DNA from: Verrucomicrobiota bacterium
Lineage (GTDB): Bacteria > Verrucomicrobiota > Verrucomicrobiia > Chthoniobacterales > SZAS-18
Length of the DNA stretch: 62,981 nt
Direction: 5' to 3'
Assembly: GCA_025353105.1 (NCBI GenBank)
Contig: JANXRG010000079.1
Span: forward strand, 1 to 62,981
Position numbers and translations under genes: made by a program. Positions 35,476-43,644 of this stretch are shown in pieces; the first letter of the stretch is position 1, and each line of letters begins with the position of its first letter. The notes beneath the pieces were generated by a model. It was not told the DNA's origin. It was given only the letters and a program-made list of their open reading frames with translations, and searched no databases.

Positions 35476-38400
35476 TCATGACGGGGTCTCGAAGTGTTCG
35501 ACGAAGTGCTTCAAATCCTGGATGAAGGCGGCGGCACCAGCGCCGTTGATGACGCGGTGATCGAACGTGAGGGAGAGGGTGACCACCTCCTGCGGGCTCG
35601 GCCACCCACCTTCCGCGTCGCCCTGCATTTCGTAATGCGCCTCGCCAATGAAGAGCGTGCCGACCGCCGGCGGCACGAGAATCGGCTGGCCGGTGCGCAC
35701 GCCGAACCCACCGAGGCTCGTCAAAATCACGGGTGCATGAATTTCGCCGTGGAGCCGTCCGCCACGCGCTTCCTCGACCGCGAAGTTGTAGCCGCGGACG
35801 AAATCCGGCCACGGCAGCCGGTTCGACTGCGGGATCACCGCGGTGACCAGACGATCGCCATCGAGCGCAACGGCGAGACCCAGATCAAAATCATCCCACT
35901 GCTTGATCGAATCATCCGGGAGCACCTCGCGCCGGAAGGACGGCTGCTTCTCGATCGCGCGAACGATGCACCACGCGGCGATGAGTGATGGAGTGACCGG
36001 CTCGCCGCGCGACTTGGCCTGGCGGCGGGCGGCGCGAATGTTTTCGAAGCGCGCGTTCACCGTCAGATAGACGGGCACGACCTTGCCGAGCCGCTTGGTG
36101 ATCGCCGGGGACAGCGCGGGCGCGATGCCGGGTTCGTGCTCGCCGTTTGCGTGGCCGAAGCCATGCGCCGCCGGCGCGGTTTGCGCGTGTCCGCTACTCC
36201 ACACTTCGGGCGCGTCTGCGTGCACCACCGCGAGCGCCTCGCCAATTTCGACCGTGTCGCCGAGCTTGACCAGCCACTCGTGCAGAATGCCGGCGCCGGC
36301 GGCTTCCACCGGATACACGGCCTTGTCCGTTTCGAGTTCGCATAGCGGTTCGTCGGGCGTGATCGCGTCGCCCGGTTCCTTGACGAGCGCGACGACGCGC
36401 GCCGCGCGAATGCCCTCGCCGAGGATCGGAACGCGGAGCGTGATCTCGTTGGCTTGCAACGTGCGGATGGCGGGCGCGGGCGCCGAAGATGCCGCGGACG
36501 TCGTGAAGATCTGGATGTCCGGCAGACTGCGCGGGGGCGCATCCGGCAGCGCGGTCGGGGGCGGGAACGCGGCGCGAGGTTGGGGCACGTTGGCGGAGTG
36601 GGCCAGCACGGCGCGGATGGCGGCGGCGACGCGACGGGCGTCGGGCAGCGCGGCGAATTCGAGGATCGGGTTGTAACCGATCATGACGTTGCCCTTGCTG
36701 ACGAGCGCGGGTGGGGCCTGGAAGGCGGACCAGACCTCGGCCTCACCCGAAAGCGTCGCGATGATCATCTGCCCAACGCTGCAATTCTCCGTGTCCTCCT
36801 GCACGACGACGAGGCGGCCTGTGCGTTTGACGGACCGCGTCAGCGCCTCGCGATCCCACGGCACAATGCTGCGCAGATCAAAGACGTCGGCGCTCACCTT
36901 GTCGCCGAGCTGCCGCAGGGCCTCGTGACAAACCTCCACGGTATTTCCCCAGCCCACGAGGGTGAGGTCATCACCGGAGCGCAGTTGCTTGGCGATCCCG
37001 AGCGGGATCGGCACCAGCGGTTTCGAATATTCGCGTTCCACCCAAAGCAGATGTTTGGGGAGCAGTACGATCGTGGGATCGTCGGACTGCATCGCCGACC
37101 ACAACAATCCCGCGGCGTCCTCCGCGGTGCTTGGCATCACGATCTGGATGCCGGGGAAATGGGCGATCGACGCTTCGTTGGTTTGCGAATGCCAGAGCGA
37201 ACCGCCGGGCAGATACGCGCCGCACGGGGCGTACAACACGGCCGGACACGTCCACTCGCCGTTGCTGCGCCACCGCAACGTGGACCAATTCGTCACGAGC
37301 TGATTCCAGCCGGGCGCGATGAAATCAATGAACTGCAATTCAAAGACGGGACGCTTGCCGTAGCTCGCCAGTCCGATCGCGACGCCGAGAATCGTGGATT
37401 CCGCGAGCGGAGAATTGTTCACCTGCCCGGGAAAAGCTTCGGTGAGACCCTTGGTAAGCCGGAAGACGCCGCCCTTGGGATCTTCGATGTCCTGGCCGAA
37501 GAGGATTGTCCCGGGAGTTCGCTCGAGCGCCGCGCGCAAAGTGAGATTCACCGTGTCGCCCATGCGATATTTTCCCGGCGGCAGGATCGGCGCGTCGTCG
37601 AGGTGCGGGTTTCTCCCGAGCACGTCACGCTCGAGATCGTCCGGCGTCGGATCGGCCGCGCGTTCCGCCTCGGCGTATTCCGCCCGCACCCGCTCCTTGA
37701 GCTCGAGATCAAGCGCCTGGTAGGCCTCCATGGTCAGCAGTCCGTCGCGAATCATCTCGTCGCGCAAACGTAAAATCGGATCGCCCTGGTCGAGTTGCGC
37801 CATTTCCTCCGTTGAGCGGTAGAGCTTTTGATCGTCGGAGCTGGTGTGACTCGAGAGCCGCTCCATCCGCACCCACAGGAAATACGGGCCGCGCCGCGCG
37901 CGAAGGTTCTCGATCGACTCCGTCACGGCGGCGTGAACCTCGAGCACGCTGCTGCCGTCGACCTCGCGCCATTGTCCGGCATCGAGGGCACCGAGCGCGA
38001 GTGGATTGATGCTGCGCGTCCGGCTGGAGATGCCAAAGCCGTTGTCCTCGACGATGCAGAGCAGGGGAAGCGAACGCTCGATTGCGAAGCATATGGCCTC
38101 GTAGAAATCACCCTGGCGCGTGGCCGCATCGCCGATCGACGTGACGCAAAAGGACTGCTTCGCATCCATCTGCATGCCCCACGCCATGCCGCAGGCCGGC
38201 AGCAATTGCGCGCCGGTCGGGGTCGAGACGCTCCACAGGCCGAACTTCCGGTAGCTGCCGTGCGCGGGCATCTGCCGGCCGCCGGTGGAGGAATCGCGCT
38301 TGGCGAAATAATCCAGCGCGAGCTCGCGCGTCGTGACGCCGCGACCGAGCAGGACGGCGCGATCGCGGTAATACAAGCACGCCATGTCGCCGTCGCGCAT

Positions 38401-38562
38401 GGCCAGGCCGACCGTCGCCATCGCCTCGTGTCCCATGCCGGAGACATGGAAGTGGCCCTTACCCTGACGGTTTAAACTTTCCTGCCGTTGGTCGCCATGC
38501 CGGCTTTCCAGCATGACCTCGAGCAGGCGCCGTTTGTCGTCGGAAGTGGGGGAATGGCTCAT
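35476..38562 (-). CDS. Single-chain 2-oxoacid dehydrogenase: E1alpha-E1beta-lipoyl-E2 fusion
   Basis: 1028 residues from the ATG at 38562. In order: E1alpha-type ThDP domain (about 15-320; GDAATRQGDFYEA and EDNGFGISS form the cofactor loop), E1beta (about 340-660; GQDIEDPKGGVF, NNSPLAESTI, FDLRSIVPWD), a Pro/Ala linker, a lipoyl domain with the modifiable Lys in ETDKAVYP (K747), and an E2 acyltransferase (about 820-1025) with catalytic His in DHRVING (H1002). The usual Asp of HRxxDG is Asn (N1006), and no peripheral-subunit-binding domain lies between lipoyl and E2. It oxidatively decarboxylates branched-chain or pyruvate-type oxoacids to acyl-CoA; E3 must come from elsewhere. It follows the enoyl-CoA hydratase by 14 bp. 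Confidence 0.88.
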   Translation of the reverse strand: MSHSPTSDDKRRLLEVMLESRHGDQRQESLNRQGKGHFHVSGMGHEAMATVGLAMRDGDMACLYYRDRAVLLGRGVTTRELALDYFAKRDSSTGGRQMPAHGSYRKFGLWSVSTPTGAQLLPACGMAWGMQMDAKQSFCVTSIGDAATRQGDFYEAICFAIERSLPLLCIVEDNGFGISSRTRSINPLALGALDAGQWREVDGSSVLEVHAAVTESIENLRARRGPYFLWVRMERLSSHTSSDDQKLYRSTEEMAQLDQGDPILRLRDEMIRDGLLTMEAYQALDLELKERVRAEYAEAERAADPTPDDLERDVLGRNPHLDDAPILPPGKYRMGDTVNLTLRAALERTPGTILFGQDIEDPKGGVFRLTKGLTEAFPGQVNNSPLAESTILGVAIGLASYGKRPVFELQFIDFIAPGWNQLVTNWSTLRWRSNGEWTCPAVLYAPCGAYLPGGSLWHSQTNEASIAHFPGIQIVMPSTAEDAAGLLWSAMQSDDPTIVLLPKHLLWVEREYSKPLVPIPLGIAKQLRSGDDLTLVGWGNTVEVCHEALRQLGDKVSADVFDLRSIVPWDREALTRSVKRTGRLVVVQEDTENCSVGQMIIATLSGEAEVWSAFQAPPALVSKGNVMIGYNPILEFAALPDARRVAAAIRAVLAHSANVPQPRAAFPPPTALPDAPPRSLPDIQIFTTSAASSAPAPAIRTLQANEITLRVPILGEGIRAARVVALVKEPGDAITPDEPLCELETDKAVYPVEAAGAGILHEWLVKLGDTVEIGEALAVVHADAPEVWSSGHAQTAPAAHGFGHANGEHEPGIAPALSPAITKRLGKVVPVYLTVNARFENIRAARRQAKSRGEPVTPSLIAAWCIVRAIEKQPSFRREVLPDDSIKQWDDFDLGLAVALDGDRLVTAVIPQSNRLPWPDFVRGYNFAVEEARGGRLHGEIHAPVILTSLGGFGVRTGQPILVPPAVGTLFIGEAHYEMQGDAEGGWPSPQEVVTLSLTFDHRVINGAGAAAFIQDLKHFVEHFETPS

Positions 38563-38576
38563 GAAAGAAGGGGCGC

Positions 38577-39347
38577 TCAATGGTCCGCGGTCCACGCCGG
38601 TTTGCGCTTCTCGACAAACGCGCGGGATCCCTCGCGCGCTTCGTCGGAGTCACGCGTCCGCGCATGGGTTTCAAGCGCGATGGCGAAATCTTCGGCCAGG
38701 GAACGGGGGGCCAGGCGCCGGAGCAGCGCTTTCGTTTCCGCGATCGCGCCGGGTCCGCCCTCGCAGACGGCGCGCGCGATGTTCTGCGCGGTGGACTCGA
38801 GGGCGGTGGCGACGACCACGCGATGGGCGAGTCCGATTTTCTCGGCCCGCACGGCGGGGATGAGTTCGCCGACGAGCAGCAGCTCGCGCAGTTCATGCTC
38901 GCGCATCTGCCGGCGCAGGAGGGCCGCGACGAGCGCCGGGACGAGGCCGCGTTTGACCTCGGGAAATCCGATTCTGGCGTCATCGGCCATTACGACGAAA
39001 TCACAGGCGGCGGCCAGGCCGCCCCCGCCGGCCACGGCGGCGCCCTGCACGAGAGCGATCGTAATGAGCGGGCAGGTGGCTAGCGCGAGAAATACGTCGC
39101 GCACCATTTCCACCGCCTTGATCGGTTCCGCGGCGGTCTCGGCGAGATCCATGCCGGAACAGAAAACCGGGCCGGCGCCGCGCAGGACGAGCACGCGCAG
39201 CCCGGGGTCGTGGGCGGCCTCTTCCATCGCGGCCTTGAAGGCTTCAAGCAGCGGCAGATTCAGGGCGTTGCGCCGAGCGGGGCGATTGAGCGTCAGCGTC
39301 GTCATGCGACGGGCCGCATCGCGTTCGATCAGGACAGTTTGCTCCAT
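38577..39347 (-). CDS. Enoyl-CoA hydratase, methylglutaconyl-CoA hydratase-like
   Basis: 256 residues from the ATG at 39347. Crotonase fold with the CoA/oxyanion elements FCSGMDL and AAVAGGGGLAAACD and the catalytic Glu in FPEVKRGLVPA. That last string is typical of the LiuC/AUH subgroup of methylglutaconyl-CoA hydratases, though general enoyl-CoA hydratases can share it. First gene of the minus-strand catabolic operon with the E1-E2 fusion, carboxyltransferase and SDR. In leucine oxidation it would hydrate the product of methylcrotonyl-CoA carboxylase to HMG-CoA. No HMG-CoA lyase is seen here. Confidence 0.85.
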   Translation of the reverse strand: MEQTVLIERDAARRMTTLTLNRPARRNALNLPLLEAFKAAMEEAAHDPGLRVLVLRGAGPVFCSGMDLAETAAEPIKAVEMVRDVFLALATCPLITIALVQGAAVAGGGGLAAACDFVVMADDARIGFPEVKRGLVPALVAALLRRQMREHELRELLLVGELIPAVRAEKIGLAHRVVVATALESTAQNIARAVCEGGPGAIAETKALLRRLAPRSLAEDFAIALETHARTRDSDEAREGSRAFVEKRKPAWTADH

Positions 39348-39565
39348 GGTTGCGGGAAATCCGACGCGGGTGGGCAGCCGGCAAGGAACCACGACGCCCA
39401 CTCGAACGGAAAATGAAAGGCCGACGCATCGGGGGGAGACGCCAGTCCCGCGACGCTAGCGGTTGGACCGGGAGCGGCAAATGAAAAGTCGCGCGCGGGC
39501 GCCGGCGGGGGTCGCTGCGTTGACAGAGACGACCCGCACGGTAGCTTCGGCGTCTTGTCGGTTTT

Positions 39566-39637
39566 GGCGGGGTAGCCAAGTGGTAAGGCCGGGGTCTGCA
39601 AAACCCCTATTCGCGGGTTCGATTCCCGCCCCCGCCT
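39566..39637 (+). tRNA. tRNA-Cys (anticodon GCA)
   Basis: 72 nt. Acceptor GGCGGGG pairs with CCCCGCC with discriminator T. Anticodon stem GGGGT/ACCCC with loop CTGCAAA gives GCA. T-arm GCGGG-TTCGATT-CCCGC. U73 is the expected Cys identity base. CCA is not encoded. Confidence 0.95.
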
Positions 39638-39848
39638 CGTTTTCCTTCGTCCCTTTCCTCCGTTTTTTCGTCGCCCTCCCGTCGTGCGCGGATCAAGATC
39701 AATTGGCAACCAAAGAAGCTCAGAGCGGGTCTTGGGTCTCGGATGATTTCACAAGCTCGCGTTGGAAACGCGAAACCACCACCCAGCCTTCCGCCGAAGC
39801 CTGTCGGGATCCGATGAACCCGCTCCTTGTTGAAAAAGCTGTCGATTG

Positions 39849-40022
39849 CAGTACCGCGTCATCGTTGAAGTCGACCCAACTTTTCAAAAGGACGCCCCAT
39901 CCCTAGATAAGATTGACGTCACGAGCAGCAAGGGCTTCCTGGTGCCGCTGAGTCAGATCGCGCACGTCGTGAGGACAAACACGGCGCTGGCTGTTAATCA
40001 CCAGGGTCAGTTTCCGTCCGTC
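39849..40022 (+). pseudogene. Fossil fragment of an RND (AcrB-type) efflux transporter
   Basis: This frame reads QYRVIVEVDPTFQKD, then GFLVPLSQIAHVV and ALAVNHQGQFPSV, the pattern of the porter-domain region of HAE1/AcrB-family pumps (YxVxLEVDP, then VPLSxxA and NHQGQxP). Only about 58 codons remain of a protein normally over 1000 residues; there is no start and the similarity ends sharply at 40022, at the end of the MauE-like gene on the other strand. It lies about 210 bp past tRNA-Cys, a common integration spot, so it may be debris of a lost island. 39638-39848 shows nothing recognisable. Confidence 0.65.
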
Positions 40023-40023
40023 T

Positions 40024-40470
40024 TCAGCCGGACCGAATTGTCCTGCCGACCTGCGGGGCCCGGGTTCGCGTGAGCCAAGCCGCGGCGCCGAGAAGCAAAA
40101 TATTGCGGAAAATTGCGACGACAAAATCGGTCGTTGCCCGGCCCGCGGTGCCAAAGCAACCGCAGTTGATCTGCAGTCCCCGAGCCCACGCGATGAGCAG
40201 CATCATGGTGAAGATGGCCAGCAGCGCGATCACAAGCCAGCCGGCCGCGCGGCGCAGCGATGGCAGAAACAGCGCGAATGCACTAAGGATCTCCAGCCAC
40301 GGCAGGTAGTACGCGATGGGCAGGATCGCCGCCGCCGGCAGAATGCGGTAGGCCTCGAGATCGAGGGCGAAGAGCTCCGGATGGCGAGCCTTCTGCGCAC
40401 CAGCCCAAATGAAGACCCCAGCGAGCACCACGCGGACAAGCCAGGCGGTGGAGCTGGACCAGCGGTTCAT
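40024..40470 (-). CDS. MauE/DoxX-family redox-associated membrane protein
   Basis: 148 residues with four hydrophobic segments (about 8-24, 44-66, 73-95 and 115-136). Features of the MauE/DoxX group: an N-terminal FIWAGAQKARHPE and, between helices 3 and 4, INCGCFG with a vicinal Cys pair typical of MauE-type proteins that handle disulfides. MauE helps form disulfides in methylamine dehydrogenase; relatives occur with many thiol-redox partners. It overlaps the rhodanese stop by 4 bp (ATGA), so the two are translationally coupled. Confidence 0.85.
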   Translation of the reverse strand: MNRWSSSTAWLVRVVLAGVFIWAGAQKARHPELFALDLEAYRILPAAAILPIAYYLPWLEILSAFALFLPSLRRAAGWLVIALLAIFTMMLLIAWARGLQINCGCFGTAGRATTDFVVAIFRNILLLGAAAWLTRTRAPQVGRTIRSG

Positions 40471-40892
40471 GGGCTCAATGCCCGGGCCGCGTCCCAGCCT
40501 CCCTCGAGCACATGGACTTCTTCAACTCCGGCCCGGCGGAGTCGCAAAGCCACGCGCCGACTGGATTCGCAACTCGCCGAGCAGTACACAACGACCCGTT
40601 GTCCCGGCTGCCATTGCGCGAGGAATTGCGGCAGCAACGATTCCCATGTGTCTTCGTTCAGCAGGATGGCGCCGGGCACGTGGCCGACCTCGAATTCCAC
40701 GCGGGTGCGCGCGTCGACCCAGGCAACGCTTCCTTTCCAGCCACGCACGGTATCGACGGAGACCAGTTCGCTGGCGGCTGAATCGAACGGTGTTTGCCCC
40801 GCGCGCGTTCGATAGGCAGTGGGCGGCTGCAGCCGCCATTGTGCCAGCGCGGGCAGGAGGGCGGCGAGGCAGATGACGAGAATTCCCTTCAC
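40467..40892 (-). CDS. Rhodanese-domain protein, exported
   Basis: 141 residues with a GTG start at 40892 that opens a signal-anchor-like leader (KGILVICLAALLPALAQW). One rhodanese domain: VAWVDARTRVEFEVGHVPGA, the catalytic-loop Cys in VVYCSASCESSRRVA and the closing VLEGGWDAA. Rhodaneses carry sulfane sulfur on that Cys; the loop has a second Cys, which is less usual. Middle gene of a set with the DUF1573 protein upstream (13 bp) and MauE-like downstream (overlap). A periplasmic sulfur or thiol-relay role is inferred. Confidence 0.85.
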   Translation of the reverse strand: MKGILVICLAALLPALAQWRLQPPTAYRTRAGQTPFDSAASELVSVDTVRGWKGSVAWVDARTRVEFEVGHVPGAILLNEDTWESLLPQFLAQWQPGQRVVVYCSASCESSRRVALRLRRAGVEEVHVLEGGWDAARALSP

Positions 40893-40905
40893 AGCCGGGC
40901 GCTCC

Positions 40906-41577
40906 CTAGTTCGCCGGCGGGCCCGGCTTAATCGTCGCGTAGGCCTGCATCCTGCGCTCGGGCTTTCCGCCGCCGAGTTGCGCCGTGAGTTGGATCGTGG
41001 CGAGCAGAAATTTTTCCGTGGCGCCCGGCGTGATCGAGATCTCGTATTTTCGGCCCTTCTCGATCACGCGCACCTCGGGCTTGATCGCGTTGTTGTTCGA
41101 CGTCGCCGTCAGCTCCTGGATGGGGGAGTCGTGATCGACCAATTCAAAAACCATCGACTTCGGCGTCGAAGGTTCGCCGTTCGCCCAGTAGACAAATTGC
41201 GGTTGAACGCGCGCGAACACCGGGATGTTCGTCTTGAACGTGAGCACGTGGGGCTCGGTTTGGTCGCTCGCACGCACGCGAACCCTTTTCTCCTGCGGCC
41301 CGACCCGATCGCCGATCGCAAAGTTCACCGTGATCACTCCGCTTTCGCCCGGCTGGAAGACCTGCTTGTCAAGTGTGGCGGTGGTGCAACCGCAGTCACT
41401 TTCGGTCGAAAACAAGGTCACCTTTTGGTCGCCAGTGTTCTTGAAGGGAAACTTCACCGAGAGCTGGGTTGCGCCGGATTCCGGTTTCGCGTCCAGCGAC
41501 GTGACCTCGAAGTATAGCCCCGCTCGGGCCGTCAACGGCGATGCCAGCAAAAGCAGGCAAGCGGTGAGGACGCGCAT
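40906..41577 (-). CDS. DUF1573 secreted protein
   Basis: 223 residues from the ATG at 41577, with signal peptide MRVLTACLLLLASPLTARAG. The first Ig-like domain is DUF1573: VKFPFKNTGDQKVTLFST, then SDCGCTTATLDK (a CxC motif) and PGESGVITVNF. A second beta domain follows (about 110-215). DUF1573 proteins are widespread in Bacteroidota and Verrucomicrobiota with no assigned reaction; the CxC may bind metal or do thiol exchange. First gene of a likely three-gene transcript with rhodanese and MauE-like genes. Confidence 0.88.
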   Translation of the reverse strand: MRVLTACLLLLASPLTARAGLYFEVTSLDAKPESGATQLSVKFPFKNTGDQKVTLFSTESDCGCTTATLDKQVFQPGESGVITVNFAIGDRVGPQEKRVRVRASDQTEPHVLTFKTNIPVFARVQPQFVYWANGEPSTPKSMVFELVDHDSPIQELTATSNNNAIKPEVRVIEKGRKYEISITPGATEKFLLATIQLTAQLGGGKPERRMQAYATIKPGPPAN

Positions 41578-41777
41578 CCCCAATTCTTCGGAGTGGTCGC
41601 CGGCGCGCGCAAGCGCAAAATGTCGGAGGGACTGATCCAATCGGACAAGCAGCCGGGTGCGGTTTCGCCCATCGCTTCGTCGGTGTCTCAGAAATCTGGC
41701 CGAAATCGTAAATCTGATAGTTTGGTCCCATCCGTCCGACGAATGGGCGGAAGGACCGTTCGAGATCACCAACCTGC

Positions 41778-42485
41778 ATGAAGGACTTTTCTTTTTCCGA
41801 CGCGATCATTTCTTACATCGTGTTCCTGTACTCGACCGTCGTGCACGAGGCGGCACACGCGTGGTCGGCGTGGCGCCTAGGGGACGACACGGCGTATCGC
41901 GGCGGGCAGGTGACGCTCGATCCGACACCGCACATTCGGCGCGAGCCGATCGGGATGGTGGCGGTGCCGTTGGTCTCATTGTTTCTTGGGGGCTGGGTCA
42001 TCGGCTGGGCGAGTGCGCCGTACGATCCGCTGTGGGAGCGCCGCTACCCGGCTCGATCCGCCCTGATGGCGCTGGCCGGGCCGGCGTCGAACATCGTGCT
42101 CATGTTACTCGCTGCGTTCGCCATCCGCGCCGGGATTTCGGCCGGCGGATTCACGGCGCCTTCAAGCATCACTTGGTCGCAGATCACCAGCCCGGTCACG
42201 GGGGGCGGAATGTGGGCGTTTGCGGCCACGCTGGCCAGCATCGTGTTTTCCCAGAACCTGCTCCTCGCCGCGTTCAACCTGTTTCCCGTGCCGCCGCTCG
42301 ATGGCCGTTGTCTGCCGCTGTTTTTTCTCCGCGGTCGGGCGGCTGGGGCCTACCTCGACTTCGTCCAGCAGCCGGCGCTGATGTGGCTCGGCCTCTTCCT
42401 CTCGTGGAAGTTGTTCGGGGTGGTGTACCCGCCGTTGCGACTGGCGGCCGTCAACCTGCTGTATCCCGGACTGAACTACGGCTAG
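41778..42485 (+). CDS. Site-2 protease family (M50) membrane peptidase
   Basis: 235 residues, five to six membrane segments. The zinc-binding HExxH is VVHEAAHAWSAW at about 20-31 and the third ligand lies in NLFPVPPLDG, the NPDG-type motif. Short length and lack of a PDZ domain match the stand-alone Rv2869-unrelated group of M50 proteins related to SpoIVFB-like minimal S2Ps. Substrate unknown. Divergent from the DUF1573 gene (200 bp) and 81 bp upstream of astA, but no functional tie to arginine use is apparent. Confidence 0.9.
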   Translation: MKDFSFSDAIISYIVFLYSTVVHEAAHAWSAWRLGDDTAYRGGQVTLDPTPHIRREPIGMVAVPLVSLFLGGWVIGWASAPYDPLWERRYPARSALMALAGPASNIVLMLLAAFAIRAGISAGGFTAPSSITWSQITSPVTGGGMWAFAATLASIVFSQNLLLAAFNLFPVPPLDGRCLPLFFLRGRAAGAYLDFVQQPALMWLGLFLSWKLFGVVYPPLRLAAVNLLYPGLNYG

Positions 42486-42566
42486 CGCGGCCGTCGCTTG
42501 GCCCCCCGACGCGACTCGGCTATGGTGAAGCGGTCCGCGCCCTTGCGGTCCCGACCGAGTTTTCGC

Positions 42567-43640
42567 ATGCCACCGTCCGTATCCCCCACGATCGAGCCAT
42601 ACGTCCTGCGCCCCGGGGAGAACCGCGATCTGCCCGCCCTCAAGCAGCTGCTGGCCACGGTCATTGGTGGTCTGACGACACTGCCAAACGAGGACAGTTT
42701 CCTCGAGACGAAGCTGCAGCAATCGGAGGCGTCCTTCGCGCAGAAGGTGAAGGCGCCCGGGGCCGAGCAGTATTTTTTCGTACTCGAGGACGCGCGTACG
42801 CGCGAGCTGGTCGGAACGTCCGGCATCATGGCGCGGGTTGGCGGTTTTGATCCGTTTTACTCGTACCAGGTCCGCCGCGAGAAAATCAGCCATGCGCCGC
42901 TTCAGATCGAAAAGGAAATGCGCGTGCTGCACCTGAAGATGAGCCACAAGGGTCCATCCGAGATTTGCAGCCTCTTCCTGCATCCGAAGATGCGCGCGTC
43001 CGGTCTCGGCCGATTGCTCTCGCTTGGCCGATTTCTTTTCATGGCGGCGTTTCCCGAGCGTTTCGATTTGGAGGTCATCGCCGAGCTGCGCGGATTTCTC
43101 GATGAGCACAATCGCTCACCCTTTTGGGATTCGGTGGGCCGGCATTTTTTCCAGGATGATTTCCACGCGGCCGACGTGCTCAGCGGGCTCGGGGAAAAAG
43201 ATTTCATCCGCGACCTGATGCCACGGCATCCCATCTACATCCCGTTGTTGCCGACCGAGGTGCAGGCCGTGATCGGGCGCGTGCACGTCGACACCGAACC
43301 GGCGAAGCGCATGCTGCTCGAAGAGGGTTTCGTCGAGACGGACGAGGTGGACATTTTCGACGCTGGGCCGCTCGTGCGCGCGAAACGCGAACGCATCCGC
43401 ACGATTCGGACGCGCAAGCTGACGAAGCTGCGCGCGCTGCATCCGAAACCGCCGCCCGGCTCGCAGCGGGCGCTCATCGCCAGCGCGACGCTGGCGTTTC
43501 GAAGCTGCATCGGTGTGGTGCGTGTCAACGCCGATGGATCGGTCGATCTCGACGCCGCGACCGCCCGGCGGCTCAAACTGGCGGAAGGCGACGACGTGCA
43601 ATTTTTGCCGATGGTTGCGGGCAGGAAGGCGAAATCCTGA
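42567..43640 (+). CDS. astA: Arginine N-succinyltransferase
   Basis: 357 residues from the ATG at 42567 (E. coli AstA is about 344); an earlier ATG at 42522 adds an unlikely basic tail. GNAT-fold enzyme that succinylates arginine with succinyl-CoA, the first AST step. Family strings: LRPGENRDLPALKQL, GTSGIMARVGG, FYSYQ, CSLFLHP then SGLGRLLSLGRFLFMA, AELRGF and HPIYIPLLP. First gene of the astA-astB-M20-astD run, 4 bp before astB. Confidence 0.93.
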   Translation: MPPSVSPTIEPYVLRPGENRDLPALKQLLATVIGGLTTLPNEDSFLETKLQQSEASFAQKVKAPGAEQYFFVLEDARTRELVGTSGIMARVGGFDPFYSYQVRREKISHAPLQIEKEMRVLHLKMSHKGPSEICSLFLHPKMRASGLGRLLSLGRFLFMAAFPERFDLEVIAELRGFLDEHNRSPFWDSVGRHFFQDDFHAADVLSGLGEKDFIRDLMPRHPIYIPLLPTEVQAVIGRVHVDTEPAKRMLLEEGFVETDEVDIFDAGPLVRAKRERIRTIRTRKLTKLRALHPKPPPGSQRALIASATLAFRSCIGVVRVNADGSVDLDAATARRLKLAEGDDVQFLPMVAGRKAKS

Positions 43641-43644
43641 TCCC

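Noticed and set aside
36454-37773. 439-codon plus-strand frame opposite the E1 domains
   Set aside because: Lies fully antisense to a conserved enzyme and has no family similarity.
41657-42850. 397-codon plus-strand frame across the M50 peptidase
   Set aside because: Arg/Gly/His-rich, overlaps both the M50 protease and astA in another frame; both of those are well supported.
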